Assembly (NCBI GenBank): GCA_963799365.1
Contig: CAWCWV010000001.1
Location: forward strand, 434,001-498,000
Reading direction: 5' to 3'
DNA length: 64,000 nt
From: Marinirhabdus sp963799365
Lineage (GTDB): Bacteria; Bacteroidota; Bacteroidia; Flavobacteriales; Flavobacteriaceae
Shown: positions 1 to 8,796 of the stretch, one piece after another
How the letters are laid out: every line of letters begins with the position of its first letter
Position numbering within the stretch: the stretch's first letter is position 1
Notes under the pieces: generated by a model
The model's input: the letters and a program-made list of their open reading frames with translations, nothing else
The model's database searches: none
Told to the model about the DNA's origin: nothing
Made by a program: the position numbers and the translations under genes

Positions 1-383
1 TGGGAACACTTGGTTTAAATTTTGGAATGCAGGGCGCACAATTTACAGCAACTTCGACTACTGCTGAAAGTCAGATGCTAAGCAACCCTATGTATGTGCA
101 TAGCATCCCCAACAATAACGACAATCAGGATATTGTAAGTATGGGGGCCAATGCAGCATTAATTACCCAAAAAGTGATTGAAAATGGATATCAAGTGATG
201 GCGATAGAAGTATTGACCATTGTTCAGGCCATTGAGTATTTACAGGTGCAGGATAAAGTGTCTTCACAAACAAAAGCAATGTATGACGCGGTACGAAGTA
301 TAATTCCTTCATTCAAAGAAGACGAAATTTTATATCCACACATTACCAAAATAAAAGAAATGGTTTTAAAAGCTTCAATTTAA
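1..383 (+). CDS. aromatic amino acid ammonia-lyase (HAL/PAL/TAL family), 3' end only
   Basis: The gene enters from outside the window; the open frame runs from base 3 through LGLNFGMQGAQFTATSTTAE to the stop at 383, so the Met at base 27 is internal. The segment containing HSIPNNNDNQDIVSMGANAA matches the C-terminal core of the histidine/phenylalanine/tyrosine ammonia-lyase family (NQD-hSMG block followed by a helical tail). The MIO-forming Ala-Ser-Gly lies upstream and cannot be seen. In flexirubin clusters such a lyase makes the cinnamate/coumarate starter from an aromatic amino acid; that role is inferred from the neighbours. The stop is one base from the fabG-like start, so the two are probably co-transcribed. 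Confidence 0.85.
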   Translation, partial: GTLGLNFGMQGAQFTATSTTAESQMLSNPMYVHSIPNNNDNQDIVSMGANAALITQKVIENGYQVMAIEVLTIVQAIEYLQVQDKVSSQTKAMYDAVRSIIPSFKEDEILYPHITKIKEMVLKASI

Positions 384-384
384 T

Positions 385-1116
385 ATGAAATACGCACTCG
401 TCACTGGAGGTTCCAGAGGTATTGGCCGGGCTATTTGTTTACAATTAGCAAAGGATTTAGGGTATCATGTGCTTATAAATTTCCTTCAGAATGAAAAAGC
501 AGCTATAGAAACACTTTCCGAAATTGAAGTAGCTGGAGGAACAGGCGAAGTATTAAAATTTGATGTATCTAATGCCGAAGAAACCACAAAAGCTTTGCAG
601 ACCTGGCAGGAAAACAACAAAGAGGCTGTTATTGAAGTTCTTATAAATAACGCAGGCATCACAAAAGACGGACTCTTTATGTGGATGAAAGAGGAGGACT
701 GGAAAACTGTACTAGACACCAATCTTAATGGCTTTTTTAACGTAACAAAATTGTTGCTACAACCTATGTTACTCAACCGTTTTGGACGTATTATTAATGT
801 GGTGTCGCTTTCAGGTTTAAAAGGTACGGCGGGGCAAGTAAATTATTCAGCAGCAAAAGGAGCAATTATCTCAGCTACCAAATCTCTGGCGCAAGAAGTT
901 GCAAAACGAAATGTAACAGTAAATGCGGTGGCGCCAGGTTTTATCACAACAGATATGACTGAAGATTTGGACGAAACAGCACTCAAAAAATTAGTCCCCC
1001 TAAACCGTTTTGGAAAACCTGAAGAGGTGGCACATCTCGTTTCTTTTTTGGCTTCTAAAAAAGCATCTTACATTACAGGTGAAGTGGTGAACATCAATGG
1101 CGGTATTTACAGTTAA
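385..1116 (+). CDS. fabG: 3-oxoacyl-ACP reductase, SDR family (FabG-like)
   Basis: A 243-residue short-chain dehydrogenase, the normal FabG length. Visible motifs are the nucleotide-binding TGGSRGIG (residues 7-14), NNAG (88-91), a catalytic Ser in VVSLSG (about 141) and the YSAAK pair (Tyr154, Lys158), then the PGFITTDMT loop. It should reduce beta-ketoacyl-ACP to beta-hydroxyacyl-ACP with NADPH in the cytosol. Its place one base after the ammonia-lyase and among ketosynthases and dehydratases says it serves polyene chain extension, as ApeQ does in aryl-polyene clusters, rather than housekeeping fatty acid synthesis. The symbol denotes the family; the housekeeping fabG is probably elsewhere. 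Confidence 0.9.
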   Translation: MKYALVTGGSRGIGRAICLQLAKDLGYHVLINFLQNEKAAIETLSEIEVAGGTGEVLKFDVSNAEETTKALQTWQENNKEAVIEVLINNAGITKDGLFMWMKEEDWKTVLDTNLNGFFNVTKLLLQPMLLNRFGRIINVVSLSGLKGTAGQVNYSAAKGAIISATKSLAQEVAKRNVTVNAVAPGFITTDMTEDLDETALKKLVPLNRFGKPEEVAHLVSFLASKKASYITGEVVNINGGIYS

Positions 1117-1162
1117 ATCTTCAAAATTCCTGTAAATTTGCCAGCAAAAGAAGCACTTCGGT

Positions 1163-2077
1163 TTGGCAAAAAATCACGCTACTACAACTCCTGAAAACGC
1201 AACTACCTGGACGGGCAAGTCTCGAGGTACCGTAACAGGATTCAAAATATTTGTGTTTTTTATTCGAAATTTCGGCATTAATGCTGCCTATGCTTTAATG
1301 CACTTACCCATTCCTTATTTCAGTTTGGTAGTACGCAATAATACTAAAGCGCTGCACTACTACTTCAGAAAGCGTTTGGGGTATAGTTGGCTCAAAAGTA
1401 CGATTGCTATTTATAAAAATTATTACGTTTTTGGACAGTCACTTGTAGATAAAATTGCCATTCCCATTGGGAAAGGAGACCAGTATACTTACGAATTTGA
1501 TGGGGAAGAATACATCACAGAAATGTTGGAGTTGGGAGAAGGCGGAATTTTAATTAGCGCCCACGTAGGTAATTTTGAGTTGGCACAATACTTTTTCAAA
1601 AAACGAAACTTCGATACTGCTATAAGTATCGTAATCACAGACCAAGACCACGAAGACATAAAGGAATATTTGGGGCAGTTCACCAAACGCGATCACGTAA
1701 ATTTTATCATTGTAAAAGAGGATATGGCGCATATCTTTGAGATTAGTGCTGCCATTGCTCAAAATAGGATTGTGTGTATTTCGGGCGACCGATTTCTAAA
1801 TAAAACCAAAACCTTGGAGGCTGAATTATTAGGGAAGAAAGCAAAATTTCCCATTGGGCCATTCCAAATTGCAACACGTTTACAGGTACCCGTTTTATTT
1901 GTATATGCAATGCGCGAGCCCAAACGTCACTACCATTTATACGCAAGAAAAGTAAAGATTGAACGCCGTGATGCACAAGATTTATTGAACAAATTTTCAG
2001 CCCATTTAGAATTGGTTGTTAAAAAATATCCATTACAATGGTTTAATTTTTACGACTTTTGGGAAGATATTACATAG
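1163..2077 (+). CDS. lysophospholipid acyltransferase (LpxL/HtrB-like)
   Basis: A 304-residue protein of the bacterial lipid A acyltransferase superfamily. It has an N-terminal hydrophobic segment (about 28-58) and the catalytic HX4E signature as His134-VGNF-Glu139 within ISAHVGNFEL, followed by a GDR-type block (ISGDRF, about 206). The family moves an acyl chain from acyl-ACP or CoA to a lipid acceptor at the inner membrane. Aryl-polyene and flexirubin clusters regularly carry such a gene, which is thought to attach the polyene or a fatty acid to a membrane anchor; the substrate here is inferred. The start is TTG at 1163; no better start is visible. Confidence 0.8.
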   Translation: MAKNHATTTPENATTWTGKSRGTVTGFKIFVFFIRNFGINAAYALMHLPIPYFSLVVRNNTKALHYYFRKRLGYSWLKSTIAIYKNYYVFGQSLVDKIAIPIGKGDQYTYEFDGEEYITEMLELGEGGILISAHVGNFELAQYFFKKRNFDTAISIVITDQDHEDIKEYLGQFTKRDHVNFIIVKEDMAHIFEISAAIAQNRIVCISGDRFLNKTKTLEAELLGKKAKFPIGPFQIATRLQVPVLFVYAMREPKRHYHLYARKVKIERRDAQDLLNKFSAHLELVVKKYPLQWFNFYDFWEDIT

Positions 2078-2111
2078 GTAATTAGTTAATTAGTGGTTTA
2101 GTTGTGTGACT

Positions 2112-2564
2112 ATGAAACATCCAGACATTTCATTACCAGTATCAGATGTAGCGTTCCTCAAAAAACTCATTCCACATCGTGAGCCGATGGTACTCATTGA
2201 CACATTGCACTATTATGACAAAAATATTGTAGAGACTAAGCTAACAATTATTAAAGGTAGCTTGTTTGTGAAAAACAACCTTATTTCAGAATCCGGAATT
2301 TTAGAACATATGGCACAAAGTGTCGCTTTAAACACTGGTTATTCGGGCTATTTAAATGGGCAACCCATAAGAGAAGGGTATATAGGCGCAATTAAAAATG
2401 CTGAAATATTTCAACTCCCAAAAGTGGGAGACACCGTGACAACTCAAGTAAAAATAAACTATACTGCTATGGACATGACGCTGGTAGCTATTGAATCGAA
2501 AGTTGAAGGAAATGTTATAGCGACAGCACAAATGAGTACAATCTTAAAGCCAATAAAAGCTTGA
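2112..2564 (+). CDS. 3-hydroxyacyl-ACP dehydratase, hotdog fold (ApeP/FabZ-like)
   Basis: About 150 residues with the hotdog dehydratase pattern: LIPHREPMVLIDTL near the N-terminus and SGILEHMAQSVA on the central helix, where the acidic residue would act in dehydration. It should form the trans double bonds of the growing polyene on ACP. I prefer the ATG at 2112 over the in-frame GTG at 2106. The stop overlaps the start of the next ketosynthase (TTGA overlap), which implies coupled translation. A second, differently diverged dehydratase lies at 9484, so the cluster has the pair usual for aryl-polyene loci. Confidence 0.8.
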   Translation: MKHPDISLPVSDVAFLKKLIPHREPMVLIDTLHYYDKNIVETKLTIIKGSLFVKNNLISESGILEHMAQSVALNTGYSGYLNGQPIREGYIGAIKNAEIFQLPKVGDTVTTQVKINYTAMDMTLVAIESKVEGNVIATAQMSTILKPIKA

Positions 2565-3703
2565 AAAATCCCATTTACATTTCGGCATCTGGCTTGGTGA
2601 CGCCTTTAGGGTTTTCGGTAAAAGAAAATTTTGATTTGTTGCTGAAAGATACTTCGGCACTCAAAAAGTATGAAAATAAGAAGGTCTCAGAAACTCCTTT
2701 TTACGCAGCGATAGTTTCCGAAGATAAAATAAATGAGCAATTTCTAGAATTAGGAAACCCAGAGGAATATACAAAACTTGAAAAAATGATGCTGCTGGCT
2801 ATCAATCAAACAATAGCATCTACCGGGGTAAAGATTTCAGATAAAACTGCACTTATAGTTGCTACTACCAAAGGAAATATAGATGCATTAGACGCTAGCA
2901 ATACATTTGAAGAAAGCCGGGCTTATTTGCCAACATTAGCAAAAAAACTAGCCGATTTCTATAATTTTAAAACCCAACCTATTATAGTTTCCAATGCCTG
3001 TGTATCTGGAATATTGGCGGTTGCGGTAGCAAAGCGAATTATTTTAACTGGCATGTACGACAATGCTATTGTAGTTGCTGGAGATTTGGTGACTAAATTC
3101 ACAATATCGGGTTTTCAATCTTTTCAGGCGTTGAGCGATGTTCCTTGTAAACCGTATTCAAAATATCGCAATGGAATAACTTTGGGAGAAGCCGCCGCAT
3201 CTGTTTTTATTTCAAAAGAAAAACCAGCCAATAATACGGTGCAAATTATTGGCGATGGTGCTTGTAATGACGCCAACCATATCTCAGGTCCATCCCGAAC
3301 CGGTGAAGGGTTATACAAAAGTATCAAGGCCGCTTTGAAAGAAGCAAACCTGGATGCAAGCGAGATAGATTTTATTTCGGCTCACGGTACGGCTACACTT
3401 TATAACGATGAAATGGAAGCTATTGCGTTTACCCGCCAACGTATGCAACACATTCCCTTGCATAGTTTAAAAAGTGTTTTTGGGCATACGCTAGGTGCTT
3501 CAGGATTATTGGAAACAGTAATTGGGCTAGAGATGATAAAATATAAAACAATGCTTCCTTCGCAGGGTTTCGATGAAATAGGCATTTCAAAACCGTTACA
3601 TATCCTTCAGCAAAAAAAGCATAAAAAAATCGATATATTATTGAAAACTGCTTCCGGATTCGGGGGCTGTAACACGGCAGTTTTGTTTAAAAACATAAAC
3701 TGA
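2561..3703 (+). CDS. beta-ketoacyl-ACP synthase (FabF/FabB type), polyene cluster
   Basis: A 380-residue condensing enzyme with a complete Cys-His-His active site: Cys147 in SNACVSGI, His275 in SAHGTATL and His309 in VFGHTLGASG, with the supporting Lys304. It should condense malonyl-ACP with an acyl chain to extend the pigment polyene. It starts with TTG overlapping the dehydratase stop. This is one of two catalytically complete ketosynthases in the cluster (the other at 5829), as ApeO and ApeR are in gammaproteobacterial aryl-polyene loci; which one initiates and which elongates cannot be told from sequence. Confidence 0.88.
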   Translation: MKNPIYISASGLVTPLGFSVKENFDLLLKDTSALKKYENKKVSETPFYAAIVSEDKINEQFLELGNPEEYTKLEKMMLLAINQTIASTGVKISDKTALIVATTKGNIDALDASNTFEESRAYLPTLAKKLADFYNFKTQPIIVSNACVSGILAVAVAKRIILTGMYDNAIVVAGDLVTKFTISGFQSFQALSDVPCKPYSKYRNGITLGEAAASVFISKEKPANNTVQIIGDGACNDANHISGPSRTGEGLYKSIKAALKEANLDASEIDFISAHGTATLYNDEMEAIAFTRQRMQHIPLHSLKSVFGHTLGASGLLETVIGLEMIKYKTMLPSQGFDEIGISKPLHILQQKKHKKIDILLKTASGFGGCNTAVLFKNIN

Positions 3704-3721
3704 TATTGAGTTTAGTATCTT

Positions 3722-3748
3722 AACCAAAACAACCAAAACAACCAAAAC
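3722..3748. repeat. 9-bp tandem repeat, three copies
   Basis: Three exact head-to-tail copies of AACCAAAAC lie between the ketosynthase stop and the methyltransferase start (ATG 3762). The tract is a purine/pyrimidine-skewed spacer that could expand or contract by slippage and so alter spacing upstream of the methyltransferase ribosome-binding region. No other structure is visible. Confidence 0.8.
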
Positions 3749-3761
3749 CAACCTCCCAAAA

Positions 3762-4835
3762 ATGACCAAAAAAAATATTAAAGCTATCGATGCCTTAGAA
3801 GACGCACAACGTATAGCGCTTTCTCCTTTTGTCTTTCAAACAGCTGTTTCACTACGTAAATTGGGAGTTTTCAGTTATATTTTCGATAACCGCGATGCAA
3901 ATGGAGTTTCTTCGCAAGGAATTTCTAAAGCACTGCAAATTCCTGAATATGGGTTAGGTGTGCTATTAGAAATGGCAGAAAGTGCTGCGCTGGTGCAGAA
4001 GAATGAAGCGAATAATTATGAGCTCACTAAAACAGGCTATTTTCTTACGTATGATAAAACGGTAAATGTAAATCTTAATTTCACGAATGATGTGTGCTAC
4101 AAAGGGTTGTTTCATTTAAAAGATGCAGTAACCAACGAGAAACCAGAAGGTTTAAAGGAATTTGGACAGTGGAACACTATATACGAAGGGCTTTCTCAAT
4201 TGTCTTCAGAAGTACAACAGTCATGGTTTGAGTTTGACCACCATTATAGCGATGGTATTTTTGCTGAAGCGTTGCAAATAGTCTATTCAAAAAAGCCGAA
4301 GCATATTTACGATATTGGAGGCAATACCGGGAAGTTTGCAATACAATGCTTATCCAATTCTGAAGAAATAACTATTACTATTTACGATTTGCCAGGCCAA
4401 TTAAACAAAGCGTTAAAAAACGTGAGGGAAGCTGGCTTCAAGGACCGTGTCAAAGGAAAAGAGATAGATTGGTTAGCTCCAAATCCGCATGTAGAGAAAG
4501 GTGCAGATCTTATTTGGATGAGTCAGTTTTTAGACTGTTTTTCTGAAGCAGAAATTATCATTATCCTAAAAACCTGCGTTGCTACTATGGATGAAAACAC
4601 AACGTTACTCATTACTGAAACCTTTACCGATCGTCAAAAATTTGACAATGCACAGTATGTTTTGGAAGCTACATCCCTCTATTTTACAGCACTTGCCAAT
4701 GGCAATAGTAAAATGTACCCAGCTTCTGCTTTTATAAAACTAGTTAATAAAGCTGGGTTGAAAATTGAAGAAGACATCAAGTTAGGAACGTATCATACCA
4801 TGTTAGTTTGTAAAAAGAATAGAGAAGATTTATGA
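3762..4835 (+). CDS. SAM-dependent O-methyltransferase (COMT/acetylserotonin type)
   Basis: A 357-residue class I methyltransferase. Residues 19-95 look like the winged-helix dimerisation domain of plant-like O-methyltransferases, and the SAM-binding motif I is DIGGNTG (184-190), followed by the acidic IYDLPGQ strand and a conserved WMSQFLDCF segment. It probably methylates a phenolic hydroxyl of the aryl head group or of a polyketide intermediate; flexirubin-type pigments carry ring methylation, so either O- or C-methylation is possible. It sits between two ketosynthase-like genes on the same strand, consistent with a pigment-tailoring job. Confidence 0.8.
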   Translation: MTKKNIKAIDALEDAQRIALSPFVFQTAVSLRKLGVFSYIFDNRDANGVSSQGISKALQIPEYGLGVLLEMAESAALVQKNEANNYELTKTGYFLTYDKTVNVNLNFTNDVCYKGLFHLKDAVTNEKPEGLKEFGQWNTIYEGLSQLSSEVQQSWFEFDHHYSDGIFAEALQIVYSKKPKHIYDIGGNTGKFAIQCLSNSEEITITIYDLPGQLNKALKNVREAGFKDRVKGKEIDWLAPNPHVEKGADLIWMSQFLDCFSEAEIIIILKTCVATMDENTTLLITETFTDRQKFDNAQYVLEATSLYFTALANGNSKMYPASAFIKLVNKAGLKIEEDIKLGTYHTMLVCKKNREDL

Positions 4836-4848
4836 GTTTAATTTATTT

Positions 4849-4879
4849 TACCCTAGCCCTAAAGGGAATTGAATTAAAA
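4849..4879. repeat. dispersed repeat copy 1 (CCCTAAAGGG core)
   Basis: A 31-bp element with core CCCTAAAGGG matches 24 of 31 positions with bases 14397-14427 in the same orientation. The core is a perfect 10-bp palindrome. It lies just after the methyltransferase stop. Short repeats of this type occur many times in flavobacterial chromosomes; here it fills an otherwise tight intergenic gap. Confidence 0.6.
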
Positions 4880-4905
4880 TCATAATTAAAAATTGTAGAA
4901 TAGCT

Positions 4906-5526
4906 TTGAAAAAAGAATATTTCATTTCAGAATTTTGCCATATTACTGCTGAGGAAGTTACAGTAAACGGCACCCTGTTTCTGAAAAATGAAAACGAAAA
5001 TTTTGACGCTTTTCTGAAGAAAATATACCAATCCCAAGCTTTGCAATATTCTAAGTTCTTTAAAATGGATACCTTGAGCAAGCTTACATTCTTAGGAGCC
5101 GAATTATTGTTGAAAGAGAAAACCATTTCTTCTGAAATTTTAAAAGAAACAGCCTTAGTGTTTTCTAACAAAAGCAGTAGCTTGGAAACCGACAGGAAAC
5201 ATCAAAAGGCAATTCAATCAAAAGAGGATTTTTATCCAAGTCCGGCAGTTTTTGTCTACACCTTACCCAATATAGGAATGGGCGAAGTTGCCATTCGCCA
5301 CCAACTGCAAACCGAAAATGCATTCTTTATTTTTGAGCAGTTTGAAGCCGAATTTCTTCAAAAATATACTGTAAGTTTGCTGCAAGAAAAAAAGTGTACG
5401 CAAGTATTGTGTGCCTGGACGGAAGTAGATGGAGATACACGGCACGGTTTTTTCTACCTGGTAACCCAAAAAGGAAAAAAACCACATACAAAACACAACA
5501 TACAAAATTTATATACCCAACGTTGA
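4906..5526 (+). CDS. truncated ketosynthase-like protein of flexirubin/aryl-polyene clusters
   Basis: A 206-residue protein that resembles only the N-terminal half of a ketosynthase: FFKMDTLSKLTFLGAELLL (51-69), a FSNKSSSLETD loop (86-96) and PSPAVFVYTLPNI (111-123). No active-site Cys and no HGT or GHT histidine blocks are present, so it cannot condense by itself. Similar short proteins sit at this place in flavobacterial pigment clusters and are usually labelled 3-oxoacyl-ACP synthase; their job is not established. It begins with TTG at 4906 and its TGA overlaps the ATG of the ACP gene, suggesting that the two proteins are made together and may interact. Confidence 0.65.
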   Translation: MKKEYFISEFCHITAEEVTVNGTLFLKNENENFDAFLKKIYQSQALQYSKFFKMDTLSKLTFLGAELLLKEKTISSEILKETALVFSNKSSSLETDRKHQKAIQSKEDFYPSPAVFVYTLPNIGMGEVAIRHQLQTENAFFIFEQFEAEFLQKYTVSLLQEKKCTQVLCAWTEVDGDTRHGFFYLVTQKGKKPHTKHNIQNLYTQR

Positions 5527-5783
5527 TGGAAGCATTGAAGCAAGAATTAAAAGAAAGCATACTAGAGGTCTTAAACCTGGAAGAATTTACACCAGCAGAT
5601 ATTGATGATAACGATGCCCTTTTTGGTGACGGATTAGGATTAGACTCTATTGATGCCCTAGAATTAATCGTGCTTTTGGACAAAGACTACGGAATAAAAC
5701 TAACCGATCCTGAAGAGAGTAAATCTATTTTTGAATCTGTTCAAGTGCTTGCAACCTATATCGAAGCCAATAGAAAAAAATAA
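5526..5783 (+). CDS. acyl carrier protein
   Basis: An 85-residue acidic carrier protein with the phosphopantetheine site GLDSIDALEL (Ser41) and the usual four-helix layout. The ATG at 5526 overlaps the preceding TGA and gives a normal ACP length; the same open frame extends to 5394 but that part is shadow of the upstream gene. It carries the growing polyene during extension by the flanking ketosynthases. It is the only ACP visible in the cluster, whereas aryl-polyene loci often have two; another may lie upstream of the window. Confidence 0.93.
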   Translation: MEALKQELKESILEVLNLEEFTPADIDDNDALFGDGLGLDSIDALELIVLLDKDYGIKLTDPEESKSIFESVQVLATYIEANRKK

Positions 5784-5828
5784 GGCAAAGCTTCTCGTAA
5801 AGAACTATTTTTACGGAATTTCTATTGT

Positions 5829-7016
5829 ATGCCACAAAAAATTGCCATTACCGGATTAGGAATTATCTCCGCCTTAGGGAATACGGTCTTGGAGAACAAA
5901 GAAGCATTACTAAAATCCAAAAGTGGTCTTGGTAAGCTTCAAAAAATAAAGAGTATTTATGCCTCCACCATTAAAGTAGGCGAAGTTGCCTTAACGAATA
6001 CTGAAATGGAAGTACTATTAAAACTTCCACCAACTCATAATTTTACCAGAACAGCTTTATTAGGGAGTCTCGCGGCAGTAGAAGCTATTCAGCAAGCTGC
6101 AATCAACGATATTTCAGCATTTAAAACAGGCTTTATTTCTGCTACCACTGTGGGCGGAATGGATACAACGGAAGTTTACTTTAAACAGTTTGCCTCACAT
6201 CCTGAAACTCAAAAATATATTACAAGTCACCACGCTGGCGATAGTACCGAAAAAATAGCAGCGATACTAGGAATAACCGAATTCACAACCACTATTAGCA
6301 CGGCCTGTTCGTCGGCCGCAAATGCAATTATGTTGGCAGCACGTATGATAAAAGCTGGAAAATTGGATCGGGTAGTTGTAGGGGGAACCGATTCACTTTC
6401 AAAATTTACAATCAATGGCTTTAAGTCTTTGATGCTCCTATCTGAAACCGATTGTAAACCTTTTGACGCTAACCGCAACGGACTAAATTTAGGAGAGGCA
6501 GCAGCCTTTCTTGTTTTAGAATCTGAAAAATCTGCTAAGGGAAAGAACGTGTTAGCGTATCTTTCAGGCTACGGAAATGCGAACGATGCACACCATCAAA
6601 CAGCTTCTTCGGCAACAGGGGAAGGTGCATTTTTGGCGATGAAAAAAGCATTAGAAATTGCAGAAATAGATCCTTTAGATATAGATTATGTAAATGCTCA
6701 CGGAACGGCAACTCCAAATAATGATTTATCTGAAGGTGTTGCACTACAACGAATTTTTGGCAAAGAAGTTCCAGATTTTAGTGCTACCAAAGCATTTACT
6801 GGACATACTTTAGCGGCCGCAGGAGCTGTGGAAGCTGTGTTTTCGGTCTTGTCATTACAGGAAAATTGTATGTTCCCTTCTCTTAATTTTGAAAAAGTGA
6901 TGCCAGAAGTACAACTAACCCCTATAGTGAAACTTCAGAAAAAGGAATTAAATCACGTTCTTTCTAATTCTTTCGGTTTTGGAGGGAATTGCTCATCTTT
7001 GGTCTTCAGTAAATAA
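5829..7016 (+). CDS. beta-ketoacyl-ACP synthase II type (FabF-like), polyene cluster
   Basis: A 395-residue condensing enzyme with a full active site: Cys160 in ISTACSSAAN, His292 in NAHGTATPNND, Lys322 and His327 in AFTGHTLAAAG, and the C-terminal SFGFGGNCSS glycine loop. It closely resembles the elongating ketosynthases of aryl-polyene clusters. The last base of its TAA is the first base of the next gene's ATG, and that next gene is an inactive ketosynthase homologue, the arrangement of a KS/chain-length-factor heterodimer. Substrate and chain length are inferred from context. Confidence 0.9.
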   Translation: MPQKIAITGLGIISALGNTVLENKEALLKSKSGLGKLQKIKSIYASTIKVGEVALTNTEMEVLLKLPPTHNFTRTALLGSLAAVEAIQQAAINDISAFKTGFISATTVGGMDTTEVYFKQFASHPETQKYITSHHAGDSTEKIAAILGITEFTTTISTACSSAANAIMLAARMIKAGKLDRVVVGGTDSLSKFTINGFKSLMLLSETDCKPFDANRNGLNLGEAAAFLVLESEKSAKGKNVLAYLSGYGNANDAHHQTASSATGEGAFLAMKKALEIAEIDPLDIDYVNAHGTATPNNDLSEGVALQRIFGKEVPDFSATKAFTGHTLAAAGAVEAVFSVLSLQENCMFPSLNFEKVMPEVQLTPIVKLQKKELNHVLSNSFGFGGNCSSLVFSK

Positions 7017-8032
7017 TGCAACCTATTTATATACATAGCGCCATTTGTATTTCTGCTCAGGATTCTTTTATGGGTGGGGAAATGATTCCCTTGGAAACTT
7101 CAGAAGGAAAAGTACCAGCAAAACAACCCAACTTCCGTGATTTTATAGCAGCAGCAGCCGCACGTAGGATGGCTCCTGCTGTAAAAATGGGCGTGGCAGC
7201 TGCAACCAAAGCCTTACAAGAAGCAAACGTGGAAAAACCAGACGCCATCATCACAGGAAGCGGAATGGGCTGTATGCAGGACACTGAAAAATTCCTGAAT
7301 GCATTACTGGAAAACAACGAAGAATTTTTGACGCCAACGGCTTTTATACAATCCACACATAATACGGTGGGTGGACAAATTGCACTTGGGTTACAATGCA
7401 ACGCCTACAACAATACCTATGTTCATGGCTCTCTTTCTTTTGAAAGTGCTCTGCTGGACGCACAACTCGCATTGGAGGAAGCAAGTGCAACCACTATTTT
7501 AGTTGGGGGTGTAGATGAATTAGGTACTGAGTTTGTGGATTATTCTCGGTTAAAAGAACAGCAGAAAGAAACGCCAAAGAAGGTTCCTTATGGAGAAGGA
7601 GCCGCTTTTTTTGTAATCTCTCAGGAAGCTAAAGAAAAAAGCATATTGCTAAAGGGTTTACAAACGTTTCGAGCTGTTTCAGAAAATGAAATTGCTGAAA
7701 AAATGCTTCTGTTTTTAATCCAACATGAGCTCGAAGTTGGGGATATTGATGTACTTTTTTTAGGGAGCACTGGAGATAGTTATGATGCATATTACAATGC
7801 TGTCTCAAATTTTTTTTCAGTAAAGATTATGCGAATTCCGTTTAAAGAATATGCTGGAGATTTTTATACTTGTATAGGTTTTGCGTTATGGTGGGCACAC
7901 TATTTGCTAATGATGCAATGTCCGCCAGGCTCAGTTTGTGAGCCTAATGTGCACGTGCAATATCAAAATATTTTAATTTATAACCAAGAAAAAGGGCAAA
8001 ACCATAGTTTTATTTTACTTTCAAGAACATGA
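7016..8032 (+). CDS. inactive ketosynthase homologue, chain-length-factor-like
   Basis: A 338-residue ketosynthase-fold protein lacking the catalytic residues. At the nucleophile position the sequence reads YVHGSLSFESAL with no Cys, and neither an HGTGT nor a GHT block occurs in the C-terminal third. Retained features include the TGSGMGCMQDTEKF and VPYGEGAAFFV segments. In aryl-polyene systems an equivalent protein (ApeC) pairs with the active ketosynthase and helps to set chain length; the 1-base overlap with the active gene upstream supports the same pairing here. Its stop overlaps the deacetylase start (ATGA). Confidence 0.8.
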   Translation: MQPIYIHSAICISAQDSFMGGEMIPLETSEGKVPAKQPNFRDFIAAAAARRMAPAVKMGVAAATKALQEANVEKPDAIITGSGMGCMQDTEKFLNALLENNEEFLTPTAFIQSTHNTVGGQIALGLQCNAYNNTYVHGSLSFESALLDAQLALEEASATTILVGGVDELGTEFVDYSRLKEQQKETPKKVPYGEGAAFFVISQEAKEKSILLKGLQTFRAVSENEIAEKMLLFLIQHELEVGDIDVLFLGSTGDSYDAYYNAVSNFFSVKIMRIPFKEYAGDFYTCIGFALWWAHYLLMMQCPPGSVCEPNVHVQYQNILIYNQEKGQNHSFILLSRT

Positions 8033-8796
8033 ATTTTAAACGTACACTCATACTCTTTATATTGCTGTTTGTAGCATTATCTCTGTCTAGTTTGTTCGTG
8101 AACTTTCCAATTGGAGTATTTTATTTGCTCATAATTCTTTTTTTGGTGCTATTAATTGTTGGGTCTTTCTCGATGAGTCACAATTTTTTTCTGAAATCTT
8201 TTACTAACTTAAAATCGAGCGAAGACAACAAAATAGCCCTCACTTTTGACGATGGACCACATCCTTTATATACGCCTCAAGTATTAGGATTGCTGAAGCA
8301 TTATAATGCAACAGCAACATTTTTCTGTATTGGAAAAAATGTAGAAAAATATCCAGCGTTAGTTCAGCAAATAGTTGCTGGGGGTCATACAATTGGGAAC
8401 CATAGTTTTTCTCATAAATCTACTATTGGTTTCAACGGTACTAAATGCTGGATAGGCGAGCTAGAAAAATCTGATACTGTTATTGAAGCTATAACAGGTA
8501 AAAAACCTGAACTTTTTAGACCGCCATTTGGTGTCACCACACCACATCTGGCAAAGGCAATTGAGTTTACAAACCACACAGTTGTAGGTTGGAATATACG
8601 TACGTATGATACTTCGCCAATAAGACACAAAGATGCGATGCTCAAATACATCAAAAGAAACACAGAATCTGGTGCTGTAATTTTGTTACACGACACACAC
8701 CAACACATCTCTTATATTTTAGAACACACTTTGCTATTTTTGCAGGAACACGGTTACAAATCGGTTTCAATAAACGAATTGATAAATGATAAATAA
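8029..8796 (+). CDS. polysaccharide deacetylase family protein (NodB domain)
   Basis: A 255-residue carbohydrate esterase family 4 protein. Two N-terminal membrane segments (about 5-25 and 30-47) precede the NodB domain with TFDDGP (72-77), the metal-binding GNHSFSH (123-129), RPPFG (164-168) and ILLHD (218-222), so the metal and catalytic residues are present. The family hydrolyses N- or O-acetyl groups on glycans, with the domain outside the membrane. Similar genes recur in flexirubin clusters, but no specific step in pigment synthesis is proved for them. It overlaps both neighbours by 4 and 11 bases. Confidence 0.82.
   Translation: MNFKRTLILFILLFVALSLSSLFVNFPIGVFYLLIILFLVLLIVGSFSMSHNFFLKSFTNLKSSEDNKIALTFDDGPHPLYTPQVLGLLKHYNATATFFCIGKNVEKYPALVQQIVAGGHTIGNHSFSHKSTIGFNGTKCWIGELEKSDTVIEAITGKKPELFRPPFGVTTPHLAKAIEFTNHTVVGWNIRTYDTSPIRHKDAMLKYIKRNTESGAVILLHDTHQHISYILEHTLLFLQEHGYKSVSINELINDK

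Noticed and set aside
7057..7401. Minus-strand frame of 114 codons under the inactive ketosynthase, and similar antisense frames elsewhere
   Set aside because: These lie opposite well-supported genes, have no domain likeness and no start context; they are shadows of coding bias.
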